In this document: positions 9,129-19,352 of the stretch, piece by piece
Layout: each line of letters starts with the position of its first letter
Numbering within the stretch: position 1 is the stretch's first letter
Assembly (NCBI GenBank): GCA_037903475.1
Contig: JBAJFG010000002.1
Location: 1,364,001-1,428,000, forward strand
Direction: 5' to 3'
DNA from: Ancylostoma caninum
Taxonomy: Eukaryota > Nematoda > Chromadorea > Rhabditida > Ancylostomatidae
Length of the DNA: 64,000 nt
Program-made: the position numbers and the translations under genes
The notes under the pieces: model-generated
Seen by the model: only the letters and a program-made list of their open reading frames with translations
What the model was told of the DNA's origin: nothing
Database searches by the model: none

Positions 9129-9346
9129 TATGATTTTCTTCACACTTATGAAATGTAAATGGTCTATTATGCAGGCGTGAATAGTTCAGCAGTTTGCCTG
9201 CTCATTTTTAAATTACCGAAGTAAAAAGTGTCAATTACGGTGCTGTAACATTAAAATGAAATGTGAAAGCGCGATTCTTAGGTTATAGTCAAAACACGTA
9301 ATGTTACCACCGAATTTAACCATGAATTGAGTTTAAAGAAGCGTAC

Positions 9347-9421
9347 CTGGATATTGACATACTCATTGAGAACATCCATATACACCGATTCCACCTGCCA
9401 TACAGAGGTTGGGGCGCGTGG
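9347..9421 (-). CDS. lone internal exon, unidentified minus-strand gene
   Basis: 75 nt, phase 0 at both ends: acceptor TTCTCCTTACAG, donor CAG|GTACGC. It translates as 25 residues without a stop, including SVWQVESVYMDVLNEYVNIQ, which looks like folded protein. Splice sites are close to nematode consensus. No family is recognised. A second coding-like piece on the same strand is at 10102-10313, but I could not join them in phase with certainty. Confidence 0.45.
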
Positions 9422-10101
9422 CTGTAAGGAGAACCCGAATCATGCAACCACCACTCTGATATTAGAGTTGGAACGCATGCAACGCAACGCATGCATGTGG
9501 GGGACTACAGCAGTTTGCGGGTGGTCGCGCCATCTGCGTTCTGTTGCGCTGAGAATGTGCTCACCACAACAATTGGCGACCTATGGAACGCGGCAGAGCA
9601 GGTGGACGCCGTTGTTGTTAAATGTTACTGCTGCTCGGCCCATAGCTTCCACAGCTAATTTCTTTATATTTGAGCATTCCTACCAAAATGGATAAAGTAA
9701 CGCCGGTTCGGTTTCTTCCAGTACGACAAACATAGCGCCCAGCAGGTCTGCCGCGCCGCGTAGGGTGCGCGTCGTGGCTTTGTTTCCCGCAGTGCAATAG
9801 CGATTAACCACAGCTGTATTGGAGCCGTGGTAAGAATGAAACAGAACTATAATACTATAGGAACAGCGCCACTCCAGAAGAGCAGGGACTCACTTCGTTT
9901 TAACAGCGCGTAATCATGAAATAAAAAGACAAGCATGATGAAGTACAGTGGGATCTGAGGTGAACTTATCAAGTCCAGAAGAACAGCAAAAGAAAAGAAA
10001 AAGATGAAAGAAAAAAAAAAGAAAAACGAAACCTGCAGAAGCCAAGCCTAATGCCCAACGACGATTTCATCTACAGTAAGCAGCGTCCTTCAAACGTTAA
10101 C

Positions 10102-10313
10102 CCTGGAGCGCGTAAACAGATTGCGGCACTTTTCCGCTGAGCATTGAGTGTGGTTGTACTCCAAGTATTCTGTGTTGTCGGTAAAAGAACCGCTCCGTGG
10201 GGGCCTCGAAAGTTGGGGTTCCACTGGGTGAGGTCGAAGTACGAAACATGTTCGTTTTCCGAGTGGGGCAGCGGCTCTGTCTTGCTGTGCGTGGGATCCG
10301 CTGGGTTCCTGTC
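10102..10313 (-). CDS. possible exon, unidentified, frame ambiguous
   Basis: After an acceptor ACTTCCAG the minus strand is open in two frames for about 70 codons. One reads DRNPADPTHSKTEPLPHSEN ... EHVSYFDLTQWNPNF; the other contains SGTPTFEAPTERFFYRQ. Both look plausible and the donor (GG|GTTAAC) is weak. It may belong with the exon at 9347-9421. Confidence 0.27.
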
Positions 10314-11345
10314 CTGGAAGTTACTTCGTCTACGTCGGACACTCACAGCCGATGTCCACCCACGACAAGTTCGAGTGCCCTCACACGCCATCCGAAAAAC
10401 GGACAAAGAATGGTGAAGGTAACCTTATTCCATGATCCTTATGTTTTCCGCTTTTACTGGCAGATAATCAGAGGTGCAGGAATGCACGACGTTACTGCAC
10501 TTACCGTACTCCTCCGAAATGGGTCCTTTCGACTTTTAACTTCCCATTCCCTTAGGGATTATATTTAAAGTAGGAGCTTCCGAGTTCTGGGCGAGGTCGG
10601 GATTTGTCGATTTTTTTAAGGCAGAAGCGGCACAGCATCCGGAGAAACGGATCATTGCGCTGTCACAGATGTGGATGACGCCACCGATACTTATGGTACT
10701 TATGGTAATCACATTGTACTGCAGAAAATCAGCTTCTTTGTGGCTTCTATAGAAGTAAAGTTGGAGTACGGAGACTACTATTAATGCCAAGTTTCTTTTA
10801 AGATTTATTTCAAACGTATTCGTAGACATTAGTATAGCCGGCTTATCGGGAAGAAGCAAACTTGTAGTAAAATTTAAGATTTTTTTGCTAATCCAAAAAC
10901 ATTTAGTGGCTCTAAGGCTAGAAAATTTCACAGTGAGATCATTGGGGCTGTAAACTGAGGAAGCGTATTCTCGCTTCAAATGGAATTTATTCTGAAAACC
11001 GAAAAAAAAAACAGAAATATCCAAATTATTCCTTAACCCCAAAAAAAATTATAGATTGTTCTTATTTTAAATCCACAACTAACATAAGTGATCCTATTTC
11101 ATTTTACACCCAAGGATCGAGTTTGCCACAAGTTGTCTTTATGCAATGAGCCAAAATGTGAATAGGCGTTCAATAACTCTTAATTGGAAGAAAATTGCAG
11201 CACTCATTCCTATTTATAACCCTAATAATGTGGTGGTTCAAAATAAGCTGGAGAGGTTATGCAGCACTAGACGGGTTCTGCACCATTGTCATCTACATCT
11301 GGTGTTAGGGGTCACTGCCTTAGTTCCTTCTGAAATATAATATAC
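10314..11345. other. unassigned DNA
   Basis: AT-rich sequence. The longest open stretch (minus, 10536-11042, 168 codons) has no recognisable motif and lies in low-complexity AT-rich DNA, so I do not call it a gene. No element ends were found. Confidence 0.4.
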
Positions 11346-11489
11346 ACAAGTGCTCCGACTCGCCTCCGGCGAGTCTCGCACTTGCCCGCTTCGCGGGACC
11401 TTGGTACTCAGCTACCTTTACTTTCCATCCGTCAAAACGGATGAAGCATACAGTTGCGAAGCTTGCCGTAAGCGAGTCGGAGCACTTGT
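11346..11489. mobile_element. short MITE with multiple hairpins
   Basis: Ends are an 18-bp perfect inverted repeat (ACAAGTGCTCCGACTCGC at 11346-11363, inverted at 11472-11489) flanked by TATA-rich DNA. Inside are small hairpins: CCCGCTTCGCGGG and CCATCCGTCAAAACGGATG. Confidence 0.65.
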
Positions 11490-11593
11490 TGTATATAATT
11501 GATGTTTGCATCATTCTTTCGTTAGATGTGTCCAGATGATTCACTCAGAATCGATCGAAACGTAGCGCACTCGGAAAGGAGTGAGTATTTGCG

Positions 11594-12030
11594 CTATTCA
11601 ACTTTACATAGCCCCCAAAATCTTCAAAAAAATTTTTTGGCTGAAACTTCACGTAGGGGGGTTATTCGAGGTGCTGAACACGAACATCGTATAAATTTTG
11701 CACGATAACCCCATTTTTTAATGGTTACGGTAGATGTACTGTAGATATGGTAGTTCAAGGAACCCTCTCAAATTTTGCGTAGTAGGGTTTTCTGACGCCG
11801 ACGACGGAAACCACCATTATTTTTGCAAGCCACCTCCGTTTTCTACCCGATATCGGCATTTTCTCTCAATTTCCTACCGTACACCTACCGTAACCCATGC
11901 AAAAATGGGGTTATTGTGCAAAATGGATACGATATTCGTGCTCAGCACCTCAGACAACCCCCTCCCCCTCTATGGAAAGTCCCAGCCAAAAAAATCTTTG
12001 AAGATTATGAGGCCAGTAAAGTTGAGTAGT
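11594..12030. mobile_element. fold-back MITE, about 437 bp
   Basis: CTATTCAACTTTAC on the left is inverted as GTAAAGTTGAGTAG on the right. Further in, TTTTTTTGGCTG, AGGTGCTGA, ATAACCCCATTTTT and TACCGTAACC blocks also pair across the centre. No coding capacity. Confidence 0.6.
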
Positions 12031-12125
12031 GCCGTGATTATTCGTCCATTCGTCCACTCACAGAAAGAAGATAAACGGTATGCTTGTGCACTCTAAATCA
12101 TGTTGCTATAGCAAGTTGGTATATA

Positions 12126-12665
12126 CAGGGGGGGCCATAAGTTATTGTACAACGTTTGCTCATTTATTTCTCCACCAGCAACACATGGATTATCCTGCTC
12201 TTTTCGCTGCCGAATAGAGCAGGGATCAAAGTATCTTACAGTTAAAACCCGGTTTCCCGGGAGAGTTTTGCTTTGGAGCAGTTAGACTTAGAACAGGTTT
12301 TTGAAAAAAGCGGGTTGATGTGGAAATTTTTTACGAAAAATCCACCAAATCTCTAAAGTGGGGTGTACTGCTTAGATGCATCTTAAAGAGCAAAGAATGC
12401 TCTTTCTAAAAATATCAAACTGTTTTTGTGGCTGTTTTGCTCGGAAATTGCGGGCAGAGTTAGTGCATTTTGCGGCACCGAAAGTCTGCAATGAATGTTT
12501 CCGATAAACTTTTTTCGTTATCTTGGAAGTATCCAGGAGGTTTTTGTGATCAAAAGATAGAGCAAATCCAGCTCTATTAAATAGTGCCTAGTGCGGCAAA
12601 AAATATTTTACTACTGCGGAGAAATGGGCCAGCAAACGTTGTACAATCACTTATGGCCCCCCCTG
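12126..12665. mobile_element. non-autonomous Tc1/mariner-like MITE, 540 bp
   Basis: Flanked by TA (12124-12125, 12666-12667) with inverted ends starting CAGGGGGGGCCATAAGT and pairing for about 35 bp through GTACAACGTTTGCT. TA duplications with CAGGG ends are typical of IS630-Tc1-mariner elements. There is no transposase. Confidence 0.78.
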
Positions 12666-12837
12666 TATAGGTGTACTAAAACTGTGTTGCTTTGGTTATC
12701 GCCTAGTCTTGCATAGGAAAATAAATTCCCCACCCAACCCCTTCCAAAACTCTTGATTGCACACGGAGAGACCCCCAAGGATTCAGTCACTGAGCACAAC
12801 TCTTCCTTGTTTTTCTCGTTGCAGACGAAAAGATTCG

Positions 12838-13091
12838 CACATGAAACCTATACCGTTCGACTCAGAGTTGTGCCCTGCAAAAATCATTGTCATTTAAGAG
12901 AAGCGCGGCGAAGCTCTGGATCGTGAGATATAAGCGATTACAGACAAACACACAAACAGATGAGTTTTACTATATAGTGATGGGGATAAGGGGCCAAGAA
13001 TCGATAAAATCGTTTTTCTCGGAAACGGCAAAAGACCCTGACGTTGCACAGGAGGGCACAATTCTGAGTCGAACGGTATAAGTTTCATGTG
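12838..13091. mobile_element. MITE with 39-bp imperfect inverted ends
   Basis: CACATGAAACCTATACCGTT (12838 on) is inverted at 13053-13091, with CGACTCAGAGTTGTGCCCT continuing the arm and one or two mismatches. It encloses the first copy of a 68-bp direct repeat whose second copy lies just outside. Confidence 0.55.
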
Positions 13092-13167
13092 TATTTGTCC
13101 TCTGGATCGTGAGATATAAGCGATTACAGACAAACACACCAACAGATGAGTTTTACTATATAGTGAT
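12914..13167 (+). repeat. 68-bp direct repeat pair (12914-12981, 13100-13167)
   Basis: Two copies of a 68-bp segment (CTCTGGATCGTGAGATATAA ... TTTTACTATATAGTGAT) differ at one base. They straddle the right end of the inverted-repeat element at 12838-13091. Confidence 0.75.
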
Positions 13168-13209
13168 ATTTGATTTTGACACGAATTAGTGAGAATTATG
13201 GATGAGATA

Positions 13210-14519
13210 CAAGGTGATCCAAAAGTCCTTGGCCAGTCTTGCCAAAATTCCAAATAAGCAATAGTAACCAAGTTAGGGCATTGAATACCCAGAGATCTTA
13301 CCAACAAAATATAATGTATGGACCACAAAAGCCCCTATGCTCCACGGGAGTTACTGATAAGCAAAGTCATGGGAAATAGAAACATTCACAAAAGTCAATT
13401 TAGGGCGTGGCCATCACTATTGGGCAAAAGAAACACCGGCGTGTCGAGGTGCACATTTTGCTCTACAAAATGCACCTTCAAAAGACTTTGTTGACTCGTC
13501 TACAGTGGAAAGAGCAGACACAGACCACGGTGCCGTATAAGCCACCTTTGTCGGACTTCGCGCTTTCCACCTAACATCTTGTCTGGTAGCTTGAGAGCTT
13601 CTTGGCCGAGCAGCACTTCACCAATTTTGACGATTTTCGATCACTGACTGATTACTTCTTCAAGCTGCAGTAACATGATTACTGACCCCGCAGTGCTGGA
13701 ACTGTCCCTAATAGGTGGCCTCAGCTGATAGGTGTACATGACCATTACATAAATTCCTAAAGTTTTCTAATAAAAGAGAGAATTTGAAGGATGAGAAGAA
13801 TTCAAAGTGTCCCAATCATTTCCCGACAACCTAACAGTTGGTGCAACAGAGGAGAGAATGTATCACGAAAACAGCAGTGTGTCGACATAATCATGAAATT
13901 GGCTACCAGAATTTCTAAAATACATAATCAAAGGTATAAAGAGGAAGCTGGGGATGATGTGAGTAATATGGGAGTGCACTCAGTTTTTGAGGCGATTTTG
14001 GACAATCGGCAGGTTCTCGTCACGCTGGAAGATTAATTGCTTGGACCACGAAAAATTTTAGAGCCGGTGCTAGCAGTTCATACTTCCCATGTCCATTATG
14101 CCCTGAACCACGCTGCTGACCTTCAAGTACCTTAAACAAGAGAAGACTTTTCTGCAGATTTCCCATTCTCCAATCATATTTTTGCCGTCCCAGTAAGCAT
14201 CCAGAAATGCCACCCATTTGGCTCATTTGGCTCGTTTATCCCATGTACATTATCGCTAGGCTGAACTAGTTTCTCTCTTGCCATTCGTGGAAAACTACTC
14301 ACGAGCGTGATGATGAGCTGCCAAGGCTAACGAGCTACTTCGCTATGAAGAGTTATCGCCTCTTTTCCAGTAACAGAAAGGAGGCCTTCGAGATCTACAT
14401 ACACAGATTTTTTCTGATAGTATCACTGGTTACTCACCGCCTTGATTTGATCACCATTGCTCATCACTTAAAGTTTTAGCAACACTTCGAAGCAAACCAG
14501 AGAGTTTTGAGTCACCTTG
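13210..14519. mobile_element. degraded Tc1/mariner-type element, 1310 bp
   Basis: Inverted ends CAAGGTGATCCAAAA (13210) and TTTTGAGTCACCTTG (14519) are flanked by TA (13208-13209, 14520-14521). The end pattern CA-GGTG-TCCAAAAGT is usual for this superfamily. The length would fit a full element, but I see no transposase motif in any frame. The outer flanks ATGAGA and TCTCAT are themselves inverted around the TA. Confidence 0.6.
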
Positions 14520-14570
14520 TATCTCATGTATGCACACAGATACACACCTGAAGGAGTGCCTGAGGAGGTA

Positions 14571-15794
14571 TTAGGTTGTAGGGAAAGTTCTCGCGGTTTT
14601 TGCAACAGTACATTTTCTTGACTTTTCAAGAACAGGAAAGCACATTAAGAAATGTGTAAATCAGCATCATGTATTGCCACTCTTCGCCCATTTTTGGAAA
14701 GCCTTTCGATGTCCTCGGCTAAGAGCTATTCTGACGTGGAGTCGGAAAAGTTGCCCAACCAGTGATCCAAGTCATCTTCATCATCGAACGCACTACCTTG
14801 CATGCCGTTAGAGAGGGACAGGAGAATGTGGTTGTCTTTTAAGACAAGGTAAGTACTGTACGTTGGGCAAGTCAGCACTTCCCATCCAAAGTCGGGTAGT
14901 TTCTGGCAAGTCACACTTTCAATATGTGGACGAGCATCGTGATTCGGACACAACATATGCGATTTTTGCAGCCATTCTAACAGGCTGCTGATAGCACAGG
15001 TCTACCGCGAGGGCATTGTTGCGTGGCAGGAGCGCTCAGTGGACGATGCCCTTGCTGTCACACCTAGCGGTGACCACAACGTTCAGAGGGTGATCACCCG
15101 TCTTCGGCTGCTGCACAGGCTGCTCATCCTTGTCAACTCATTGTCGATGGTGCTTGATGTTCACGTACAGACACCACTTCTCATCTCCTGTAAAGATGGA
15201 CTTCAGCCGGTTTTCACTGCTCCTGTAAGAGGGCAATTCTGTAGCCACCTCTGCACCTCCCTGGAGATCGCACCCGGTCAGATCACGATCACCCACTGTG
15301 ATAATTTTTTTTACCTTGCCCAACTGACGCAGATAATCGACGATGGTGGTAAAGTGAACATCCAAGACTTGTGTCCTTGCACACACAAATTTGAATCTAC
15401 CAGGTGCCACAATCGACCATTGTCGACTCCGGATGCGCGTTCTGCCAGTGCAGAAACACAGAGGTTGAGTTGAAGTCGCCAACAGGAAGGTGTCTGGACC
15501 AATCTTGTGCGGTGCGTTTGGATGCTGCACTGTTCGCAAATACAGCGTTAATGCGACAATTGATGCGGCTGTTGATTCCTCAGATTTGAAGTCTTATACT
15601 GTAAGGTGGGAAAGGTCAGCTTTGAAAGTTCCGTGTTCCTGAACGGGGCTGTGCAGGAGATTGCAGATGATATTAGTAATAAACTTGCGCATACCTGGCC
15701 TCCTTGTACATACAAAAGGCAGGTTGCTTCAAGGTAGCGTGGGTTTACAATAAGCACACTTTTGAAAACCGCGAGAACTTTTCCTACAACCTAA
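14571..15794 (-). mobile_element. mariner element, 1224 bp, degenerate
   Basis: Perfect-length inverted ends TTAGGTTGTAGG-AAAGTTCTCGCGG at both sides, flanked by TA (14569-14570, 15795-15796). The TTAGGTTG start and the length match the mariner branch that includes the hookworm element bandit and human Hsmar1 (family knowledge, not a search). It holds a broken transposase on the minus strand. Confidence 0.82.
14726..15539 (-). pseudogene. mariner transposase pseudogene
   Basis: On the minus strand one frame (to 15138) reads LGKVKKI, then DLTGCDLQGGAEVATELPSY, then LKSIFTGDEKWCLYVN, the mariner core around the first catalytic Asp (TGDEKW). Another frame (14956 to 14726) gives HDARPHIESVTCQKLPDFGW, then EVLTCPTYS, KDNHILLSLSN and FDDEDDL, around the second and third Asp. 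The usual HDNARPH has lost its Asn and YSPDLAPSDYHLF is altered. The two parts are in different frames and the N-terminus is not readable, so it is inactive. A DD34D mariner transposase cuts and pastes the element at TA sites. Confidence 0.8.
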
Positions 15795-15997
15795 TATGAT
15801 CATGACCAACTGTGCACGTTTTACCTGTTCAGAGTTCATCGCGAGTATGATACTCTTAGGCCTTGTTCGCTCACCTGCGATGGACAGAATTCACGTTAGC
15901 GTGAATGCGTTGAATCACAACGATAATATGTGCCTGCTATCCTGCAGCGGGATTTATGAACGCTCACGAGAAGACAGGCGCTCTTCTTTCTTCTCAG

Positions 15998-16082
15998 AAT
16001 GGATGAGATAAGGTGGAAACCACTCACAAGGGAAGTGCAACAGGCCAGACTCGCAAATCGGAATGAAACCTATCTGGCTTGA
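15998..16082 (+). CDS. terminal exon or gene remnant ending in ETYLA
   Basis: A strong acceptor (TTCTTTCTTCTCAG) precedes an open frame reading MDEIRWKPLTREVQQARLAN then RNETYLA and stop at 16080-16082. The inverted copy on the minus strand ends LTREVQEAIFENRDETYLA. The ending is kept in frame although bases differ, which argues that it was under coding constraint. Product unknown. Whether either copy is still a working gene cannot be told from the sequence. Confidence 0.4.
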
Positions 16083-16189
16083 ATCTTTGTTGGAGAGGGT
16101 GTTACAGTATATATTTCATTATTGCCCTCGATTCCAAAAAACAAAAATCCCACCACAGTACCATATGCGCTGCAGCACTCGTCCGTCAG

Positions 16190-16258
16190 CGACGATGTGG
16201 CCGAGTGGGGAGGATGCTGCACTGTCAGCTCGAGAGTTTGAACCCCGTCATGCGCACC
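16190..16258 (+). repeat. tRNA-like segment in left inverted arm
   Basis: A box TGGCCGAGTGG and B-box-like GAGTTTGAACCCC, preceded by GTCAGCGACGA. The mirror copy lies on the minus strand at about 16803-16880 with TGGCCGAGTGG and GGGTTTGGATCCC. It is probably the tRNA-derived head of a SINE, present in both arms. Confidence 0.5.
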
Positions 16259-16418
16259 TACCTGTTTTGCTCTCTCATTTTTTTATTCCCCCTGTGTTGT
16301 TGAAATCAAATTTAAAAGGTTAGAAGATAATACTTATCCTTACTGACGCACTAGGCACGGAATAACTACGTTATATAAAACCTGCTTTTCTCCCTCGATT
16401 AGCTATAAAGTAAGCTAT

Positions 16419-16601
16419 TTAGATCCAGGCTCTTTCCTCACTCCAGTGGAAGCCTGCTTCCCCTCTGATCTCTGCAGTGAATGCGACTGTAATGATTGTA
16501 GCAGAATTTCTTTCATTGTCTGCTCGTATTGTTCTCACCGCTTTTGCTTTGAACACTTCATTGTCTGTGTGCACCGTTGCTGCCAGTAAATGCTTTCTCA
16601 T
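16419..16601 (-). CDS. coding-like stretch between the inverted arms
   Basis: 60-codon open frame on the minus strand, with HLLAATVHTDNEVFKAKAVR and NSATIITVAFTAEIRGEAGF. The composition looks protein-like and it ends in a stop at 16419. No family is recognised and no clear splice sites were found. Confidence 0.27.
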   Translation of the reverse strand: MRKHLLAATVHTDNEVFKAKAVRTIRADNERNSATIITVAFTAEIRGEAGFHWSEERAWI

Positions 16602-16719
16602 TGACCATCCTTTTTTTGTTTTGAATGAAAATTTTACAATTTTCTAGCGACTCGAGGGAAAGCTGTACGATCACTAAACTACGTTCATAGCATAGTAGTT
16701 ATTCTATAGCTAGTACGTC

Positions 16720-17340
16720 AGTAAAGACAAGTGTTGTCTTCTAGCCCTCCAAAATTGATTTCAATAACATAGGAGGAATAAAAAACAAAAATGCAAAACG
16801 AGTGTCAATGACGGGATCCAAACCCTCGACCTCCTGCCTATCAGTCCGCATCCTCTCCACTCGGCCACCTCGTCGCTGACGGACTAGTGCTGCAACGCAT
16901 ATAGTACTGTGGTGCAGTGGCGGACGCAGGGGGGGGGGCGGGGGGGCGCGCGCCCCCCCCGAGAATGGGTCGCCAAATTTTCGAAATTACTTTACAATAC
17001 AAATAAAAATCTTGTGTTAGTTTATTTTTAATTGTTTATTTTTATTATTATTTTTAATATATTTTTTATTTATTGTTTATTATTATAATTAATATTATTA
17101 TTAATTTTATTTTCCGTCTGGGTCCCCAAAACGGCGGAGACCCCACTTTTCTTCCCACGCCCCCCCTCCCGCCCACTTTCTGCGTCCGCCACTGCTGTGG
17201 TGGGATTTTTGTTTTTTGAAGCCGAGGGCAGTAACAAAATATATACTGCAACACCCTCTCCAACAAAGATTCAAGCCAGATAGGTTTCATCCCGATTTTC
17301 GAATATGGCCTCTTGCACTTCCCTTGTCAGATTTTGTCGA
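16720..17340 (-). repeat. right arm of inverted gene-fragment duplication
   Basis: Inverse counterpart of 15950-16350, including the GGAAACCTATCTGGCTTGAATC-type junction, the TTGGAGAGGGTGTTGCAGTA stretch and the tRNA-like segment. A 280-bp hAT MITE splits it. Confidence 0.7.
16915..17194. mobile_element. hAT MITE (CAGTGGCGGACGCAG ends), copy 1
   Basis: 280 bp flanked by a perfect 8-bp duplication CTGTGGTG (16907-16914, 17195-17202). The ends are inverted, CAGTGGCGGACGCAG and CTGCGTCCGCCACTG. The interior is a G-run, an AT-rich middle and a C-run. The 8-bp duplication and CAG ends indicate hAT. A second copy is at 51558-51828 and a decayed one at about 20845-21134. Confidence 0.88.
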
Positions 17341-17471
17341 TGGACTGATATGGGCCAAAGTTGGACAGTAACAGTGACTATGGAATCCACCAGTTTTTTT
17401 CGAGAAACTCGTCTACTCTGGATGGGCTGGAAGCTTACATTCTCCTCGGGAGCGTTCATGAGTCGCTCCAT
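17271..17471 (-). CDS. inverted partner of the ETYLA gene remnant
   Basis: The minus strand is open from ATG at 17471 to stop at 17271-17273, reading MERLMNAPEENVSFQPIQSR, then RVSRKKLVDSIVTVTVQLWP, then ISVHRQNLTREVQEAIFENR and DETYLA. The last 19 residues match the plus-strand copy at 15998-16082. Upstream on the same strand, 17554-17717 may be another exon. Function unknown. Confidence 0.4.
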   Translation of the reverse strand: MERLMNAPEENVSFQPIQSRRVSRKKLVDSIVTVTVQLWPISVHRQNLTREVQEAIFENRDETYLA

Positions 17472-17553
17472 AAGTGCTGCTCCAGTTCACTTCCCCCTGA
17501 GTCACGTGGAATTGTGGAGTCATGCTGGTCGTCTCCAGTCCACCTTCACATAC

Positions 17554-17717
17554 CTTGAGGCCGGAGTGGGAGGGTATTGATTATGTAAGCGGAAAGTTAG
17601 AGCGGGGAGAAATAGTGCGCTATCGCTGGCGAAGCCGACGCCGTGTTTGCTCACGAATGATTCAGCGGACGCAGTCGTCGTCGAGCCGGCGTTGTACCTT
17701 CCAGCTATCATGGCCAT
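17554..17717 (-). CDS. possible first exon of the minus-strand ETYLA gene
   Basis: Open from ATG at 17717 (MAMIAGRYNAGSTTTASAES then FVSKHGVGFASDSALFLPAL, ending PPTPAS) to a good donor CTCAAG|GTATGT. Codon use is balanced and protein-like. The phase to the next piece is uncertain. Confidence 0.35.
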
Positions 17718-17759
17718 CCCGAATCAACTGCTCATCTGTTCGGCTATCAAAGTATTGAT

Positions 17760-19124
17760 CGTTGTGAGTATGTTTGTTAGTGTGTTTGTATCCTTTGTTT
17801 AGTTCCTCACGACCTGCTCAGCACTTTACTTCAATATTCCTTGAAAATTAAAAGCTACATACGTTTGGTGAGACTTAGAAGACAAACAGCTGTTGACATC
17901 GCGAAAATTCTCTAGAGCTACTAGATTTTGTGGAACAGATTATGAGAAATCAGAAGGCTGAGCAGTTTGTTCTTGGTATTGTATCCTGGTGGCAAACAGA
18001 AAGTAAGAAAACAATACTCAGCCACGGCTGAGGGCGTCCTATTTCAGTGACGGTGTTTAGTGTTTTAAATGTGTTGCTTTCAACGCCGAACAGAAACAAG
18101 GTGGGTCGGAGAAGTTTGATATCACGGCACCTCCGCCCGCTTCCTTCTTTATTCCTTACTCTCTACATCGCAACGGAACGAATAATATCGTCTTAAATTT
18201 CTGATGTCTTCACGACGTAGAAGAGCCCAAGAGGAGAAGATCCAAGTAAATACGTCAATGCTGAAGCAACAGATGTATGAAGGGATAGGGCAAACCGCTG
18301 AACTCCGCCCCCTTGCTCATGCAAAATTCCGACTGAGTAATATGTGGAACCTGACCCTAATCGTACTGCCCTTCTCAGGATGTGCGCCACGATAAACGTG
18401 GTCATAACGCTTTCAAAATGAAATCCAAGCGGAGACACAACGAGAACGAAGTTTTCTGAACGAAATTTATATATTTTTTTTTGCAAATTCGAGCGCTATT
18501 CCTACCAGAATTCTCACGTTTGCGCAGCGAGAAAATTCTAAAAAAATACCTGAGTGGCTGTTTGCATACACATCTACCTTTTGAAATTGCCATTCTAAAA
18601 CAGGCTGTTGGTGTACACTTCGAAATATGTGCTAAGTGCGAAATCTTGCGATCGTCTAGATCTACATATCACCGAAAAATAACTGAAGTTATTGTTTATA
18701 GCTGCGAATAAATGCGCGATGAAGATGTGCATTCATGAAAGGATCTAAGTTGGATTTTCCCCTTTAGTGGTACCTACATATGTATAAGCCGTTGTGATGT
18801 GCCGCCTATTCATTTCCGTACTATCTGTTGTACCAGGAAACTTACGTAGGTACTCTTCTTGCACCCATATTATTGATGAAATTCGTACATGCCGGCTGGA
18901 AGCGTCCACAAACAGAGGTTACGCGTCCGGTCACTATTTACCTAAGCGGCTTGTATTTGTTTATGCGTTACACATCTTGAGTAATACAACAGTCATCGCA
19001 GCTGGCTACCAAATCCACACCAGTTGTCGATTCACGCTGCAGGGTTTCACACAGCTCATCTGACTCATGTCTTCTGTCTTTTCCACATGATGTACATAAG
19101 ATAGCTCTGTCCACATCTATAATT
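17760..19124. other. unassigned DNA
   Basis: No gene is supported. One possibility is a short start exon at 18204-18245 (MSSRRRRAQEEKIQ, then a GTAAAT donor, phase 0), which would match the phase of the membrane-protein exon at 20475, but nothing else links them. Confidence 0.35.
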
Positions 19125-19352
19125 AGGACCAGATAATGTCTTAGATACCTACCGAATCATTCAAAATTTGAAAATTCTATTCCGATTAAGTCTATGGTTG
19201 GGATGTTTGAAAAAGAGGGAGCAATACCCTTCATGAATGATAAGAAGGCATTTAAATCTTTCTCTCTTTCGAACGTTTGAATTCGTCGGGTCTGGTCCTG
19301 AATGAATAATTAAATAAATTGATTTAGTCGGTTTTTATTCGGTCCTCATTAT
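19125..19352. mobile_element. AGGACC-ended dispersed MITE, copy 1
   Basis: About 228 bp starting AGGACCAGATAATG and ending TTATTCGGTCCT (inverted ends). It is clearly similar along its whole length to 44350-44570, with shared blocks such as AAGTCTATAG/TAAGTCTATGG, GAGCAATAC and CCTGAATGAAT. No coding capacity. Confidence 0.6.

Larger units (their letters stand above)
15950..16350 (+). repeat. left arm of inverted gene-fragment duplication
   Basis: This arm holds the 3' end of a coding unit (see 15998-16082), its 3' flank with a TTGGAGAGGGTGTTACAGTA stretch, and a tRNA-like segment near 16190-16255. The same series appears inverted at 16720-17340, with a hAT MITE inserted in that arm. Similarity also includes the inner boundary TACTGACG-ACTAG. 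Confidence 0.7.

Noticed and set aside
10536..11042. 168-codon open frame on the minus strand
   Set aside because: No domain or splice signals, AT-rich composition; open frames of this length are expected a few times by chance in 64 kb.
16190..16258. Functional tRNA gene in the inverted arms
   Set aside because: No complete cloverleaf; present in both arms as part of a repeat, as for a SINE head.
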